Origin: UBA3537 sp965657165
Lineage (GTDB): Bacteria > Bacteroidota > Bacteroidia > Flavobacteriales > Flavobacteriaceae
NCBI GenBank assembly: GCA_965657165.1
Contig: CBFHNG010000037.1
Location: forward strand, 1-18,053
Length of the DNA: 18,053 nt
Reading direction: 5' to 3'
Position 1 is the stretch's first letter, and each line of letters opens with the position of its first letter. Below, piece after piece: positions 6,196-15,865 of the stretch. Position numbers and translations under genes: made by a program. A model generated the notes under the pieces. The model was not told the origin of the DNA. It was given only the letters and a program-made list of their open reading frames with translations, and searched no databases.

Positions 6196-8205
6196 ATGTC
6201 TGAAAAAGAAACGAACATATTAAACAAATTATACTTCATTTCGGGGTGTATGTTCATTTTTGCTTTCTTGGTTGTTTTTAAATTATCTAAAATTCAATTT
6301 GTACAAGGGGAGGCCTATAGATCATTAGCAGAAAAGCGTAGTATCAAAAATGTTATCATACCTGCCAATAGAGGAAATGTATATTCGGTTGATGGGAGTT
6401 TGCTGGCCACATCAGTACCAAAATATGATATTAGAATTGACTTGGTGACTTCATCGGAGCGTAATTTTCAATCCAATATACAAGCATTATGTGATTCAAT
6501 TTCTGTGTTTAATGGTTCACCGTCTTTGGAGTTGCAAAAGCGCATTCGTGAAGCTCGACAAAACAAAAACAGATATTTTTTATTGGCTCGAAATATTGAT
6601 TATTCGGATTATTTACGTTTTAGATCCTTTCCGTTGTTAAATCTAGGAGCATTTAAAGGGGGGTTAATTGTTGAGCAGACAACAAAGAGAGATTATCCTC
6701 TAGGGGCTATTGCTCAACGTTCTGTTGGCTATGAAAGAATTGATGATAATGGATTTGTGACTCGTGTAGGAATAGATGGTGCTTTTGGGGAGAAATATTT
6801 ACGTGGTGTTGATGGAAAACGCCTTAAACAGAGTATTGGAAAAGGGCAGTGGAAACCTATTGATGATTTTAATCAAACGGAACCTCAAGACGGCTATGAT
6901 GTGTATACTACCATAGACGTGAATATTCAAGATATTGCACATCATGCGCTTTTGGAGCAACTAGAAAAGTACAATGCAGATCATGGGTCTGTGGTTGTAA
7001 TGGAAACAAAAACAGGTGCTATAAGGGCGATTTCAAATCTTGGAAGAAATGCTGAAGGGAAATACTATGAACGATTAAATTATGCGGTTGGGGAATCACA
7101 TGAACCAGGTTCTACATTTAAGTTAATGGCATTGGCGGTAGCGCTTGAAGACCAAAAAATAGATACAACCACAATAGTTGACACCAAAAATGGAGTATTG
7201 TCTTTTTATGGTAAAAAAGTAAGAGATTCTAAAAAAGGAGGGTACGGTAAAATATCTGTAGCTGAGGCTTTTGAGGTGTCTTCAAATACTGGAATAGTGA
7301 GTGTTATAAATGATGCATATAAAGAAAATCCTTCCAAGTTTATTGATGGATTGAATAGCATGAATCTTAACGACTCTCTCGGACTTCCAATCGTTGGAGA
7401 AGGCAAAGCAATTATTCCAGACCCTAGAATAAAAAATAACCGTTGGAGTGGTATTGCACTTCAGTGGATGGCCTATGGTTATGGGGTGTCTTTTACGCCG
7501 CTTCAAACTCTTACATTTTATAATGCAATTGCCAACGATGGAGAAATGGTTCAGCCTCGTTTTATCGAAGAAATAAGAACAATTGATAAAACTATAAAAA
7601 CATTTGAGACAAAGGTGATTAACCCTCAAATATGCTCTAAAGAAACGGTACAGAAACTTCAAAAACTACTTCAAAATGTTGTTGAAAAGGAGCATGGTAC
7701 AGGTCATGGTTTGTATGCTGAAAATTTTTCAATGGCAGGAAAAACTGGAACCTGTCAAAAAGATTATAGAAACAAAGAGCTATTAAATTACATTTCTACT
7801 TTTTCTGGATATTTTCCAGCCGAAAATCCAAAGTATTCATGCATTGTTGTGATTCATGAGCCAGATAAAAAAGTTGGTTATTATGGTGCTGATGTTTCAG
7901 GTCCAGTATTTAAAAAAATTGCTCAAAAAATATATACAAGTGCTCCAGTATTGGATGTCATTGATAACATCAATCAAAAGTCAATGACTGTAGAAGAGCA
8001 GTATCAAGATTACTTTTCGATATCAGAAAAATATAAAACGGTAATGCCAAACCTCAAAGGATTACCAGCAATGGATGCTATTGCTATCCTAGAAAACATG
8101 GGGCTTCAGGTAAAAATTGTTGGGCAAGGAAAAGTAAAAAAACAATCTATTAATAGAGGCGAAAGAGTAGTGCCAAAAACAACTGTAATACTAGAATTAT
8201 CGTGA
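6196..8205 (+). CDS. ftsI: Septal peptidoglycan transpeptidase FtsI (PBP3) with PASTA domain
   Basis: This 669-residue class B penicillin-binding protein cross-links septal peptidoglycan. One N-terminal membrane anchor spans about residues 10-29. The dimerisation domain carries the family motif RGN (59-61) followed by VYSVDGSLLATS. The transpeptidase domain has the SxxK motif S306-T-F-K309 with nucleophile S306, the SxN motif S362-S-N364 and the KTGT motif K516-TGT. A single PASTA domain ends the protein (about 616-669, starting VMPNLKGLPAMDA); E. coli FtsI lacks this, but such a tail is common in Bacteroidota and Gram-positive homologues. It should act with FtsW, encoded further along. Its TGA overlaps the murE GTG by four bases. 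Confidence 0.95.
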   Translation: MSEKETNILNKLYFISGCMFIFAFLVVFKLSKIQFVQGEAYRSLAEKRSIKNVIIPANRGNVYSVDGSLLATSVPKYDIRIDLVTSSERNFQSNIQALCDSISVFNGSPSLELQKRIREARQNKNRYFLLARNIDYSDYLRFRSFPLLNLGAFKGGLIVEQTTKRDYPLGAIAQRSVGYERIDDNGFVTRVGIDGAFGEKYLRGVDGKRLKQSIGKGQWKPIDDFNQTEPQDGYDVYTTIDVNIQDIAHHALLEQLEKYNADHGSVVVMETKTGAIRAISNLGRNAEGKYYERLNYAVGESHEPGSTFKLMALAVALEDQKIDTTTIVDTKNGVLSFYGKKVRDSKKGGYGKISVAEAFEVSSNTGIVSVINDAYKENPSKFIDGLNSMNLNDSLGLPIVGEGKAIIPDPRIKNNRWSGIALQWMAYGYGVSFTPLQTLTFYNAIANDGEMVQPRFIEEIRTIDKTIKTFETKVINPQICSKETVQKLQKLLQNVVEKEHGTGHGLYAENFSMAGKTGTCQKDYRNKELLNYISTFSGYFPAENPKYSCIVVIHEPDKKVGYYGADVSGPVFKKIAQKIYTSAPVLDVIDNINQKSMTVEEQYQDYFSISEKYKTVMPNLKGLPAMDAIAILENMGLQVKIVGQGKVKKQSINRGERVVPKTTVILELS

Positions 8206-9665
8206 AGATATTAAAAGACATACTCTATAATGTTGCTTTGCAGTCTGTGCAAGGAACTACAGATATTTGTATAAATTCTATTCAATACGATTCTCGAAAA
8301 GTTGATAAGAATGATGTGTTTGTAGCCATAAAAGGTATGCATTCTGATGGACATTTGTTTATAGAAAAGGCTATTGAAAACGGGGCATCTGTTATAGTTT
8401 CAGAAGTAACACCAAAAAATAAAAAAAATAATATTACTTATGTTGAAGTTGAATCTTCATCTTTGGCTTTAGCCTTTATGGCTGCTAATTTTTATCAGCA
8501 TCCATCTGAAAATCTAAAATTAATTGGCATAACAGGAACCAATGGTAAAACAACAGTTGCTTCCTTGTTGTATAACTTGTTTAAAGCGGCAGGATACAAG
8601 GTTGGTTTAATTTCTACCGTAAAAATTATGGTTGGAGACACTAGCTTTTCAACGTCTCATACTACACCAGATTCTTTAGTGATAAATTCTTACCTGAAAC
8701 AAATGAATGCTACTGGTGTAGAATTTTGTTTTATGGAAGTGAGTTCACACGGCATCCACCAACACCGCTCAGCTGGACTGACTTTTGAAGGAGGAGTTTT
8801 CACCAATCTTTCACACGACCATCTCGATTATCATTCTTCTTTCGCTGAGTATCGCGATGTGAAAAAATCATTTTTTGATGGCCTTCCTAAAACTGCTTTT
8901 GCGCTTACAAATGTGGATGACAAAAATGGTCAAATTATGCTACAAAATACCAAAGCAAAGACCTACAACTATGCTTTGAAAAGTTATGCAGATTATCGTG
9001 CACAAATTCTTGAAAACCATTTTAAAGGATTGTTATTAAAAATTAATGATAATGAAATTTGGGTCAAATTGATAGGAAGTTTTAATGCTTACAATCTTAC
9101 CGCAGTATTTGCTTGTGCTGATATTTTGGGTCTAGAAAAAGATGAGCTTTTACGTCTAATGAGCACTCTTGAAAATGTCAGTGGTCGCTTTGAATATTTT
9201 GTAACAACAAACAATATAACAGTTGTAGTGGATTATGCACATACGCCAGATGCTCTTAAGAATGTACTCCATACTATCAATGACATTCGCACAAAGAATG
9301 AACTTTTGATTTCAGTTGTTGGATGCGGTGGAGATCGCGATAAAACAAAGCGTCCAAAGATGGGGCATATCGCTTCCGCATTGAGTTCTAAAGTCATTTT
9401 CACAAGTGATAACCCAAGATCTGAAAACCCAGAAAGTATAATTTCTGAGATGGAAAAAGGCGTGGAACCACAAAATTTTATGAAAGTAATGGCGATTACA
9501 AATCGTAAACAAGCCATAAAAGCAGCTTGTCAGTTGGCAAATACAAATGATATTATTCTTGTTGCTGGCAAAGGACATGAAACATATCAGGAAATTAATG
9601 GAGTGCGCTCAGAATTCAATGATTATGAAGTGGCAATGGAATGTTTAAATCAATTACAAAAATAA
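8202..9665 (+). CDS. murE: UDP-MurNAc-tripeptide synthetase MurE (meso-DAP type)
   Basis: MurE adds the third stem-peptide residue to UDP-MurNAc-L-Ala-D-Glu in the cytoplasm, using ATP. The 487-residue protein shows the P-loop GTNGKTT (112-118), the lysine expected to be carbamylated (K221 in YRDVK, matching K224 of E. coli), and the substrate-specificity motif DNPR (403-406), which marks enzymes that use meso-diaminopimelate; lysine-adding enzymes lack this motif. GKGHETYQE lies near the C-terminus. The start is GTG at 8202-8204 inside the four-base overlap GTGA with ftsI, so translation is probably re-initiated by ribosomes finishing ftsI. No ATG in frame nearby gives a better N-terminus. 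Confidence 0.95.
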   Translation: MKILKDILYNVALQSVQGTTDICINSIQYDSRKVDKNDVFVAIKGMHSDGHLFIEKAIENGASVIVSEVTPKNKKNNITYVEVESSSLALAFMAANFYQHPSENLKLIGITGTNGKTTVASLLYNLFKAAGYKVGLISTVKIMVGDTSFSTSHTTPDSLVINSYLKQMNATGVEFCFMEVSSHGIHQHRSAGLTFEGGVFTNLSHDHLDYHSSFAEYRDVKKSFFDGLPKTAFALTNVDDKNGQIMLQNTKAKTYNYALKSYADYRAQILENHFKGLLLKINDNEIWVKLIGSFNAYNLTAVFACADILGLEKDELLRLMSTLENVSGRFEYFVTTNNITVVVDYAHTPDALKNVLHTINDIRTKNELLISVVGCGGDRDKTKRPKMGHIASALSSKVIFTSDNPRSENPESIISEMEKGVEPQNFMKVMAITNRKQAIKAACQLANTNDIILVAGKGHETYQEINGVRSEFNDYEVAMECLNQLQK

Positions 9666-9666
9666 T

Positions 9667-10899
9667 ATGCTGTACTATTTGTTTGAATATTTAGAAAAAG
9701 AATACCAATTTCCAGGGGCTTCTCTCTTTGGTTTCTTAACGTTTAGGGCAGCTTTAGCTATTATTTTATCACTCTCAATTTCTACAATTTTTGGTAAAAA
9801 AATCATCACTATTCTTCAAAGAAAACAAGTTGGAGAAACGATTCGAGATTTAGGTTTAGATGGTCAAAAAGAAAAAGCAGGAACACCAACTATGGGGGGG
9901 CTGATTATCATTTTGGCGACACTTGTACCTGTACTTTTAGTGGCAAAATTAGACAATATTTACATCATTTTGCTACTCGTTACAACCCTTTGGATGGGGG
10001 CTATTGGTTTTACAGACGATTATATCAAAAAATTTAAAAATGATAAAGAAGGATTAAAAGGAAGGTTTAAGGTTATAGGTCAAGTTGGTCTTGGAATTAT
10101 TGTTGGATTGACTTTATTTTTCCATTCAGAAGTGACTATAAAAGAACAAATTCCAGTACAAAATCGTGCAACTATTAGTGTTGAGCAAGGGACTTCGAAG
10201 CAATTTTATCTAGAAACAAAATCAACCAAAACAACCATTCCTTTTGTAAAGGCCAATGAATTTGATTATGCAGATTTAATTACATGGATCCATCCAAGTT
10301 TAGATAAATACGCGTGGATTGTATTTGTTTTTGCAGTGATTTTTATCATTACTGCGGTGTCAAATGGCGCAAATTTAACAGATGGAATTGATGGTTTAGC
10401 AGCGGGGACATCGGCAATAATAGTACTCACATTGGGGATTTTTGCATGGGTTTCGGGTAATATTATTTTTTCTGATTATTTGAACATTATGTATATCCCA
10501 CGTGTCGAAGAAATCACGATTTACATTGCCGCTTTTGTGGGTGCATTAATAGGATTTTTATGGTACAATACCTTCCCGGCACAGGTTTTTATGGGAGATA
10601 CAGGTAGTTTGACAATTGGAGGAATTATAGCAGTAATTGCAATAGCGGTACGCAAAGAATGGTTAATTCCATTGCTATGTGGAATTTTCCTGATTGAAAA
10701 TTTATCCGTAGTGCTGCAAGTCGGTTATTTCAAGTATACAAAGAAAAAATTTGGTGCAGGTCGTCGCATTTTCAAAATGTCGCCATTGCACCATCATTAT
10801 CAAAAATTAGGTTATCACGAAAGTAAAATTGTGACTCGATTTTGGATTGTTGGAATACTTCTAGCCATCCTCACAATCGTCACCCTAAAAATTAGATAA
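9667..10899 (+). CDS. mraY: Phospho-MurNAc-pentapeptide transferase MraY, long form
   Basis: MraY transfers phospho-MurNAc-pentapeptide to undecaprenyl phosphate to make lipid I at the inner membrane. The 410-residue polytopic protein has TPTMGG, the aspartate pair D117-D118 in FTDDYIKK, NLTDGIDG with D239, FMGDTGS with D311, and the HHH motif (H375-H377). It is about 50 residues longer than the 360-residue E. coli enzyme. Much of the excess lies after the helix ending near H153, in a hydrophilic stretch to about residue 210 that should face the periplasm. It starts one base after the murE stop. A run of seven G at 9894-9900 encodes the Gly-Gly of TMGG. Confidence 0.96.
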   Translation: MLYYLFEYLEKEYQFPGASLFGFLTFRAALAIILSLSISTIFGKKIITILQRKQVGETIRDLGLDGQKEKAGTPTMGGLIIILATLVPVLLVAKLDNIYIILLLVTTLWMGAIGFTDDYIKKFKNDKEGLKGRFKVIGQVGLGIIVGLTLFFHSEVTIKEQIPVQNRATISVEQGTSKQFYLETKSTKTTIPFVKANEFDYADLITWIHPSLDKYAWIVFVFAVIFIITAVSNGANLTDGIDGLAAGTSAIIVLTLGIFAWVSGNIIFSDYLNIMYIPRVEEITIYIAAFVGALIGFLWYNTFPAQVFMGDTGSLTIGGIIAVIAIAVRKEWLIPLLCGIFLIENLSVVLQVGYFKYTKKKFGAGRRIFKMSPLHHHYQKLGYHESKIVTRFWIVGILLAILTIVTLKIR

Positions 10900-12231
10900 A
10901 TGAAACGATTGGTTGTACTTGGTGGTGGAGAAAGTGGTGTGGGTACAGCACTGTTGGGGAAAGAAAAAGGGTTTGAAGTATTTGTTTCAGACTATGGAAA
11001 ACTAAAAGAAGAATACAAGGACGTTCTTATACATAATGAGATTGAATGGGAAGAAGAAATGCATACGCCATCAAAAATTTTAAATGCTGATGTTGTAATG
11101 AAAAGTCCTGGAATTTCTGAGCAAGTGCCTATCGTAAAAGCACTTGTTGAGCAAGGAATTCAGGTGGTCTCTGAAATTGAATTTGCAGCTCAATTTACAG
11201 ATGCAAATATCATTGGAGTTACTGGAAGTAATGGGAAAACAACCACAACAATGATGACTCATTACATATTGCAACAAGCACAACTGAATGTTGAGATGGG
11301 CGGTAATATTGGTGAAAGTTTTGCAGGTCTAATTCATAAAAATCCAAATTATTTTGTGTTAGAATTGAGCAGTTTTCAGTTGGATGGAATTAAAAAATTT
11401 AGGCCAAATATAGCTGTGCTAACCAACATTACACCAGATCATTTGGATCGCTATGACAATAAGTTTGAAAACTATATCGCTTCAAAATTCAGAATTGCAA
11501 TGAATCAAACCAAAGACGATGTTTTGATTTATGATGCTGATGATGAGGTGATTCATACATATCTCCAAACCCACAAGATTCAATCTACATTAATGCCTTT
11601 TTCGTTAACAAAAACATTAGCGCAAGGTACATTTTTAAGACAAAAAGAAATTATTATAAAATATAAAAAAGAAGAACAAATAATGCCAACAACAAATTTA
11701 GCTTTAGAAGGGAAACATAATATCAAAAATGCGATGGCGGCAGCAACAGTTGCTCACCTTCTCAAAATAAGAAACGACACTATCCGTGAGAGTTTAGAGT
11801 GTTTTCAAGGTGCAGAACACCGCTTAGAAAATGTATTGAAAATCAATAAAGTACAATACATAAACGACTCAAAAGCAACGAACGTTAATGCTACCTATTT
11901 TGCACTAGAAAGTATGGATGCACCAACCATTTGGATTGTTGGTGGTGTTGATAAAGGCAACGATTATAGTGCTTTATTTCCTTTTATAAATGAAAAGGTG
12001 AAAGCGATTATTTGCTTAGGAAAAGATAATGAAACTTTGTTCAAAAATTTTGAACATATGGTGAATATTATGGTAGAAACACAGTACATGTCAGAAGCTG
12101 TAAAAATAGCTTACAAAATAGCAGAAGCAGGTGAAAATGTGTTGCTTTCACCAGCGTGTGCAAGTTTCGATTTATTTGAAAATTATGAAGATAGAGGCCA
12201 TCAATTTAAAGCAGCAGTACGCGCGTTATAA
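10900..12231 (+). CDS. murD: UDP-MurNAc-L-alanine:D-glutamate ligase MurD
   Basis: MurD adds D-glutamate to UDP-MurNAc-L-Ala in the cytoplasm. The 443-residue protein has an N-terminal nucleotide-sugar binding fold (VVLGGGESGVG), the P-loop GSNGKTT (109-115), the carbamylated-lysine candidate K196 (E. coli K198), INDSKATN, and the C-terminal signature SPACASFDLFENYEDRG that separates MurD from its relatives. Its ATG follows the mraY stop codon with no gap (TAAATG). Confidence 0.96.
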   Translation: MKRLVVLGGGESGVGTALLGKEKGFEVFVSDYGKLKEEYKDVLIHNEIEWEEEMHTPSKILNADVVMKSPGISEQVPIVKALVEQGIQVVSEIEFAAQFTDANIIGVTGSNGKTTTTMMTHYILQQAQLNVEMGGNIGESFAGLIHKNPNYFVLELSSFQLDGIKKFRPNIAVLTNITPDHLDRYDNKFENYIASKFRIAMNQTKDDVLIYDADDEVIHTYLQTHKIQSTLMPFSLTKTLAQGTFLRQKEIIIKYKKEEQIMPTTNLALEGKHNIKNAMAAATVAHLLKIRNDTIRESLECFQGAEHRLENVLKINKVQYINDSKATNVNATYFALESMDAPTIWIVGGVDKGNDYSALFPFINEKVKAIICLGKDNETLFKNFEHMVNIMVETQYMSEAVKIAYKIAEAGENVLLSPACASFDLFENYEDRGHQFKAAVRAL

Positions 12232-13425
12232 ATGAAATTAAAATTTGGTAACATAAAGGGAGATCGAATGATATGGGCCATTGTTGCGCTACTGGCGATA
12301 TTTTCATTTTTGCCGGTTTATAGTGCCGCAAGTAATTTGGCATATACCTATGGTGATGGTCAAACGTTTAGCTACCTAATTAAGCATTTTGTGCATTTGT
12401 TTTTAGGCTTTTCAATTATTTATGGAATTCATAGAATTCCTTACCGCTATTTCAAGGGGCTTTCTATGGTAATGTACCCTGTTGTTTTGATTCTTCTTTT
12501 AGTAACTCTTTTGCAAGGGACAACCATTGATGGTGCGAATGCAAGTCGGTGGATTCGTGTGCCGTTTGTAGGATTTACATTTCAACCTTCAACACTTGCG
12601 GCTTTGGTACTTATGGTTTTTGTAGCACGATATCTTTCAAAAGTTTTTGATCAAGAAATTACTTTTAAATCATCACTTCTTCCATTGTGGCTGCCAGTTT
12701 TTGCTGTGCTTATTTTGATTCTTCCAGCCAACTTTTCAACAACAGCAATCATTTTTACAATGTTATTAGTTTTGGCATTTCTGGGCGGATATCCATTAAA
12801 ATATATTGGCGCAATTGTAGGGACAGGTCTTTTGGTTCTTGCCTTTTTTGTACTTGTTGCAAAAGCCTTTCCAGATGCGATGCCCAATAGGGTTGATACT
12901 TGGACGAGTCGAATTGTGAACTTTATGGACGATCGTGATACCGAAGAAGATTATCAAATTGAAAAAGCAAAAATTGCTATTGCTACTGGAAGTATTTATG
13001 GCTTGGGCCCTGGCAAAAGTGTTCAGAAAAACTTTTTACCACAATCCTCATCAGATTTTATTTTTGCTATCATCATTGAAGAATATGGATTGTTAGGCGG
13101 GCTATTTTTACTGATTTTATATTTATTGCTTTTGTTCAGAATTGTTATCGTTGCGCAAAAAGCAGAATCTGTTTTTGCAAAATTATTAACTATTGGAGTA
13201 GGGCTTCCAATCATTTTTCAAGCCCTTATCAATATGGGCGTAGCTGTGGAATTATTTCCAGTTACTGGACAAACGCTTCCGCTAATCAGTAGCGGAGGAA
13301 CATCTATATGGGTAACGTGTCTAGCGATAGGAATTATTTTGAGCGTAAGTGCCAAAAGAGAAGAAATTAAAAATCAAAATGAGGGTGAGCAACATCCTTT
13401 AGAAATTTTAAGTGAAGCATTGTAA
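12232..13425 (+). CDS. ftsW: SEDS septal glycan polymerase FtsW
   Basis: FtsW polymerises lipid II into glycan strands at the septum with FtsI as its partner. The 397-residue protein is highly hydrophobic with about ten membrane segments. SEDS-family marks are GLGPGKSVQKNFLPQSSSD with the conserved aspartate D275, FIFAIIIEEYGLLGG, and PVTGQTLPLISSGGTS near the end. FtsW rather than RodA is chosen because of its place between murD and murG. It starts directly after the murD stop, and its own stop shares a base with the murG start (TAATG). Confidence 0.94.
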   Translation: MKLKFGNIKGDRMIWAIVALLAIFSFLPVYSAASNLAYTYGDGQTFSYLIKHFVHLFLGFSIIYGIHRIPYRYFKGLSMVMYPVVLILLLVTLLQGTTIDGANASRWIRVPFVGFTFQPSTLAALVLMVFVARYLSKVFDQEITFKSSLLPLWLPVFAVLILILPANFSTTAIIFTMLLVLAFLGGYPLKYIGAIVGTGLLVLAFFVLVAKAFPDAMPNRVDTWTSRIVNFMDDRDTEEDYQIEKAKIAIATGSIYGLGPGKSVQKNFLPQSSSDFIFAIIIEEYGLLGGLFLLILYLLLLFRIVIVAQKAESVFAKLLTIGVGLPIIFQALINMGVAVELFPVTGQTLPLISSGGTSIWVTCLAIGIILSVSAKREEIKNQNEGEQHPLEILSEAL

Positions 13426-14519
13426 TGCATAAGTTTAAAGTCATATTATCAGGAGGAGGTACAGGGGGGCATATTTTCCCTGCTCTTTCTATTGCTCAGG
13501 CTCTAAAAGTCAAGTATCCAGAATCTGACTTTCTTTTTGTGGGCGCAAAAGGCAAAATGGAAATGGAAAAAGTGCCAAATGCAGGCTTCAAAATTATAGG
13601 ACTTTGGATTTCAGGCATTCAAAGAAAGCAACTATTTAGAAATATTTTATTTCCATTGAAACTTATTGTTAGCCTACTTAAATCTGTTGTTATAGTGTTG
13701 AAATTCAAACCAAATGTTGTTATTGGTACTGGCGGATTTGCTAGCGGACCTTTGTTATATGTTGCTTCAATTTTTGGGATACCAACTCTTATTCAAGAAC
13801 AAAACTCATTCCCTGGAATTACAAATAAATTATTGGCTAAAAAGGCCCAAAAAATTTGTGTTGCTTATGACAATTTAGAGACATTTTTTCCAAAAGAAAA
13901 AATTATACTAACCGGAAATCCTGTACGTCAAGATCTTTTAGACTTGCATGAAAAACAAGAAGAGGCACATTCAACATTTAATTTAAACCCAACTAAAAAA
14001 ATAGTGCTTGTTTTAGGGGGTAGTTTAGGTGCACGCAGAATCAATCAATTGGTGGAAGCTCAATTACAATATTTTAAAAATAACAATATTCAAGTCTTGT
14101 GGCAGTGTGGAAAATTATATTTTGATGAGTATCGTCATTATGATAATTCAAATGATATTCAAGTGATGTCGTTTATAAAACGAATGGATTTGGCTTATGC
14201 AGCTTCTGATATAATTATTTCAAGAGCTGGAGCGAGTTCAGTTTCTGAACTTTGTATTGTTGGTAAGCCCGTTATTTTTATTCCATCACCAAATGTTGCC
14301 GAAGATCATCAGACAAAAAATGCACAAGCCATTTCTAGCCAAAATGCAGCCTTGCTGATTGCAGAAAAGCACTTAGAAAATGAATTTGAAACTCAATTTT
14401 CGGAGCTTATAAATAATGAAGATTTACAGCAAAGACTTGCGTTAAATATTAAAAAATTAGCCAAAAAGTCTGCAACAAATGCTATTGTTCATGAAATCGA
14501 AAAACTTGTAAATACATGA
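13425..14519 (+). CDS. murG: UDP-GlcNAc:lipid I N-acetylglucosaminyltransferase MurG
   Basis: MurG converts lipid I to lipid II on the cytoplasmic face of the inner membrane. The 364-residue GT-B enzyme shows the first glycine loop GGGTGGH (10-16), the second loop GTGGFASGP, GGSLGARRIN at the start of the C-terminal half, and SRAGASSVSE (266-275), whose E275 corresponds to the UDP-GlcNAc-binding glutamate. EDHQTKNAQ follows. Coupling to both neighbours is tight: one base is shared with ftsW and four with murC (ATGA). Confidence 0.96.
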   Translation: MHKFKVILSGGGTGGHIFPALSIAQALKVKYPESDFLFVGAKGKMEMEKVPNAGFKIIGLWISGIQRKQLFRNILFPLKLIVSLLKSVVIVLKFKPNVVIGTGGFASGPLLYVASIFGIPTLIQEQNSFPGITNKLLAKKAQKICVAYDNLETFFPKEKIILTGNPVRQDLLDLHEKQEEAHSTFNLNPTKKIVLVLGGSLGARRINQLVEAQLQYFKNNNIQVLWQCGKLYFDEYRHYDNSNDIQVMSFIKRMDLAYAASDIIISRAGASSVSELCIVGKPVIFIPSPNVAEDHQTKNAQAISSQNAALLIAEKHLENEFETQFSELINNEDLQQRLALNIKKLAKKSATNAIVHEIEKLVNT

Positions 14520-15865
14520 AAATAAACTCTTTCCATAATATTTATTTTGTAGGTATTGGCGGTATCGGGATGAGTGCGCTTGCAAAGTATTTTCATTCAG
14601 AAAAAAAGAAAGTTTCAGGCTATGATAAAACATCAAGTGACAATACAAAAATACTTGAAGGTTTAGGTATAAATATTAGTTATTCTGATGATATTGAGAC
14701 AATACAACCAGGGTATTTACAGTCCTCAGACACTCTTGTGGTGTATACGCCAGCAATTCCAAATTCAAATGTTATTTTGAATTATTTTAACTCTAATCAT
14801 TTTACTGTTCTAAAACGGTCTGAGGTTTTGGGGATGATTACAAAAGACACATTTTGTTTTGCTGTTGCCGGAACTCATGGAAAAACAACAACAACAAGTA
14901 TTTTGGGTCATTTGATGTTTGAAGCCAACCAAAATATGACTGCATTTTTAGGTGGGATTTCAGAGAATTATAATTCGAATTTAATTCAAAATGGAAGTGA
15001 AACTACTGTTGTAGAGGCCGATGAATTTGATCGTTCATTTATGACACTTTCGCCCAATTTTGCTTGTATTACCTCAATGGATGCAGATCATTTGGATATT
15101 TATGGCGATAAAGAAAGTTTAAAGCAATCATTCCTAGATTTTTCAAAAAATATCTCTAATGATGGAAAGCTTTTTGTACATGAGTCACTTTCTGTAGAAG
15201 GTATAACCTATGGGATTGATTCCAATGCAGATTATGCTGCACAAAATATAAAAATTGTAGAGGGCGCATATCACTTTGATTTAAAAACCCCTGATTCTAT
15301 ATTAAGAAATTTTAGATTCCATTTGCCAGGAAGTCATAATTTAAACAACGCTGTTGCTGCATTGGCAATGGCTTTGGAGTTTGGGTGTACAGAAGACAAA
15401 CTTCAAAAGGGATTGAATTCTTACAGAGGTGTCAAAAGACGCTTTTCTTATAAAATCAAAGAACAATCATTTGTTTTTATTGATGATTATGCACATCACC
15501 CAAAAGAAATTGATGCCGTTTATCAAGCCATTACAGAAATGCATCCAAATCGCAAAGTCACAGCTGTTTTTCAACCGCATTTGTTTAGTCGAACACAAGA
15601 TTTTGGAGAAGAATTTGCACATTCTTTATCTGTTTTTGATGCGGTATTACTATTAGAAATCTACCCCGCTCGAGAGCTACCAATTACCGGAATAAATGCC
15701 TCATGGTTATTAGAAAAAATTACAGTGCCTTTTAAAAAATTAGTAACAAAATCAGCATTATTTGACGTCATAAAATCAATAGACAATCCTGTATTGGTTA
15801 CAATGGGTGCTGGAGATATTGGTACTCTTGTTGAACCTCTTTCAAAAAAATTATTACATGCATAA
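14516..15865 (+). CDS. murC: UDP-MurNAc:L-alanine ligase MurC
   Basis: MurC starts stem-peptide synthesis by adding L-alanine to UDP-MurNAc. The 449-residue protein has the N-terminal dinucleotide-type loop GIGGIGMSALA, the P-loop GTHGKTTTTS (from residue 119), VEADEFDRSF, and DDYAHHPKE in the C-terminal domain, all characteristic of MurC. HG in the P-loop distinguishes it from MurD and MurE, which have NG. The ATG overlaps the murG TGA, and the 3' end overlaps ftsQ by eight bases. Confidence 0.96.
   Translation: MKINSFHNIYFVGIGGIGMSALAKYFHSEKKKVSGYDKTSSDNTKILEGLGINISYSDDIETIQPGYLQSSDTLVVYTPAIPNSNVILNYFNSNHFTVLKRSEVLGMITKDTFCFAVAGTHGKTTTTSILGHLMFEANQNMTAFLGGISENYNSNLIQNGSETTVVEADEFDRSFMTLSPNFACITSMDADHLDIYGDKESLKQSFLDFSKNISNDGKLFVHESLSVEGITYGIDSNADYAAQNIKIVEGAYHFDLKTPDSILRNFRFHLPGSHNLNNAVAALAMALEFGCTEDKLQKGLNSYRGVKRRFSYKIKEQSFVFIDDYAHHPKEIDAVYQAITEMHPNRKVTAVFQPHLFSRTQDFGEEFAHSLSVFDAVLLLEIYPARELPITGINASWLLEKITVPFKKLVTKSALFDVIKSIDNPVLVTMGAGDIGTLVEPLSKKLLHA

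Noticed and set aside
7282..7662. 126-residue minus-strand frame inside ftsI
   Set aside because: It is antisense to the transpeptidase domain, rich in Cys and Phe as expected of a shadow frame, and has no recognisable domain.
9233..9578. Two minus-strand frames inside murE
   Set aside because: Both are antisense to the conserved DNPR region and their composition reflects the complementary strand of murE.
13451..13459. AGGAGGAGG as a Shine-Dalgarno site
   Set aside because: It is inside murG and encodes the conserved glycine loop; no start codon follows at a suitable distance in a meaningful frame.
15807..15857. GTG at 15807 as start of ftsQ
   Set aside because: It lies inside murC, lengthens the cytoplasmic tail with unrelated residues, and an ATG at 15858 gives standard FtsQ topology.
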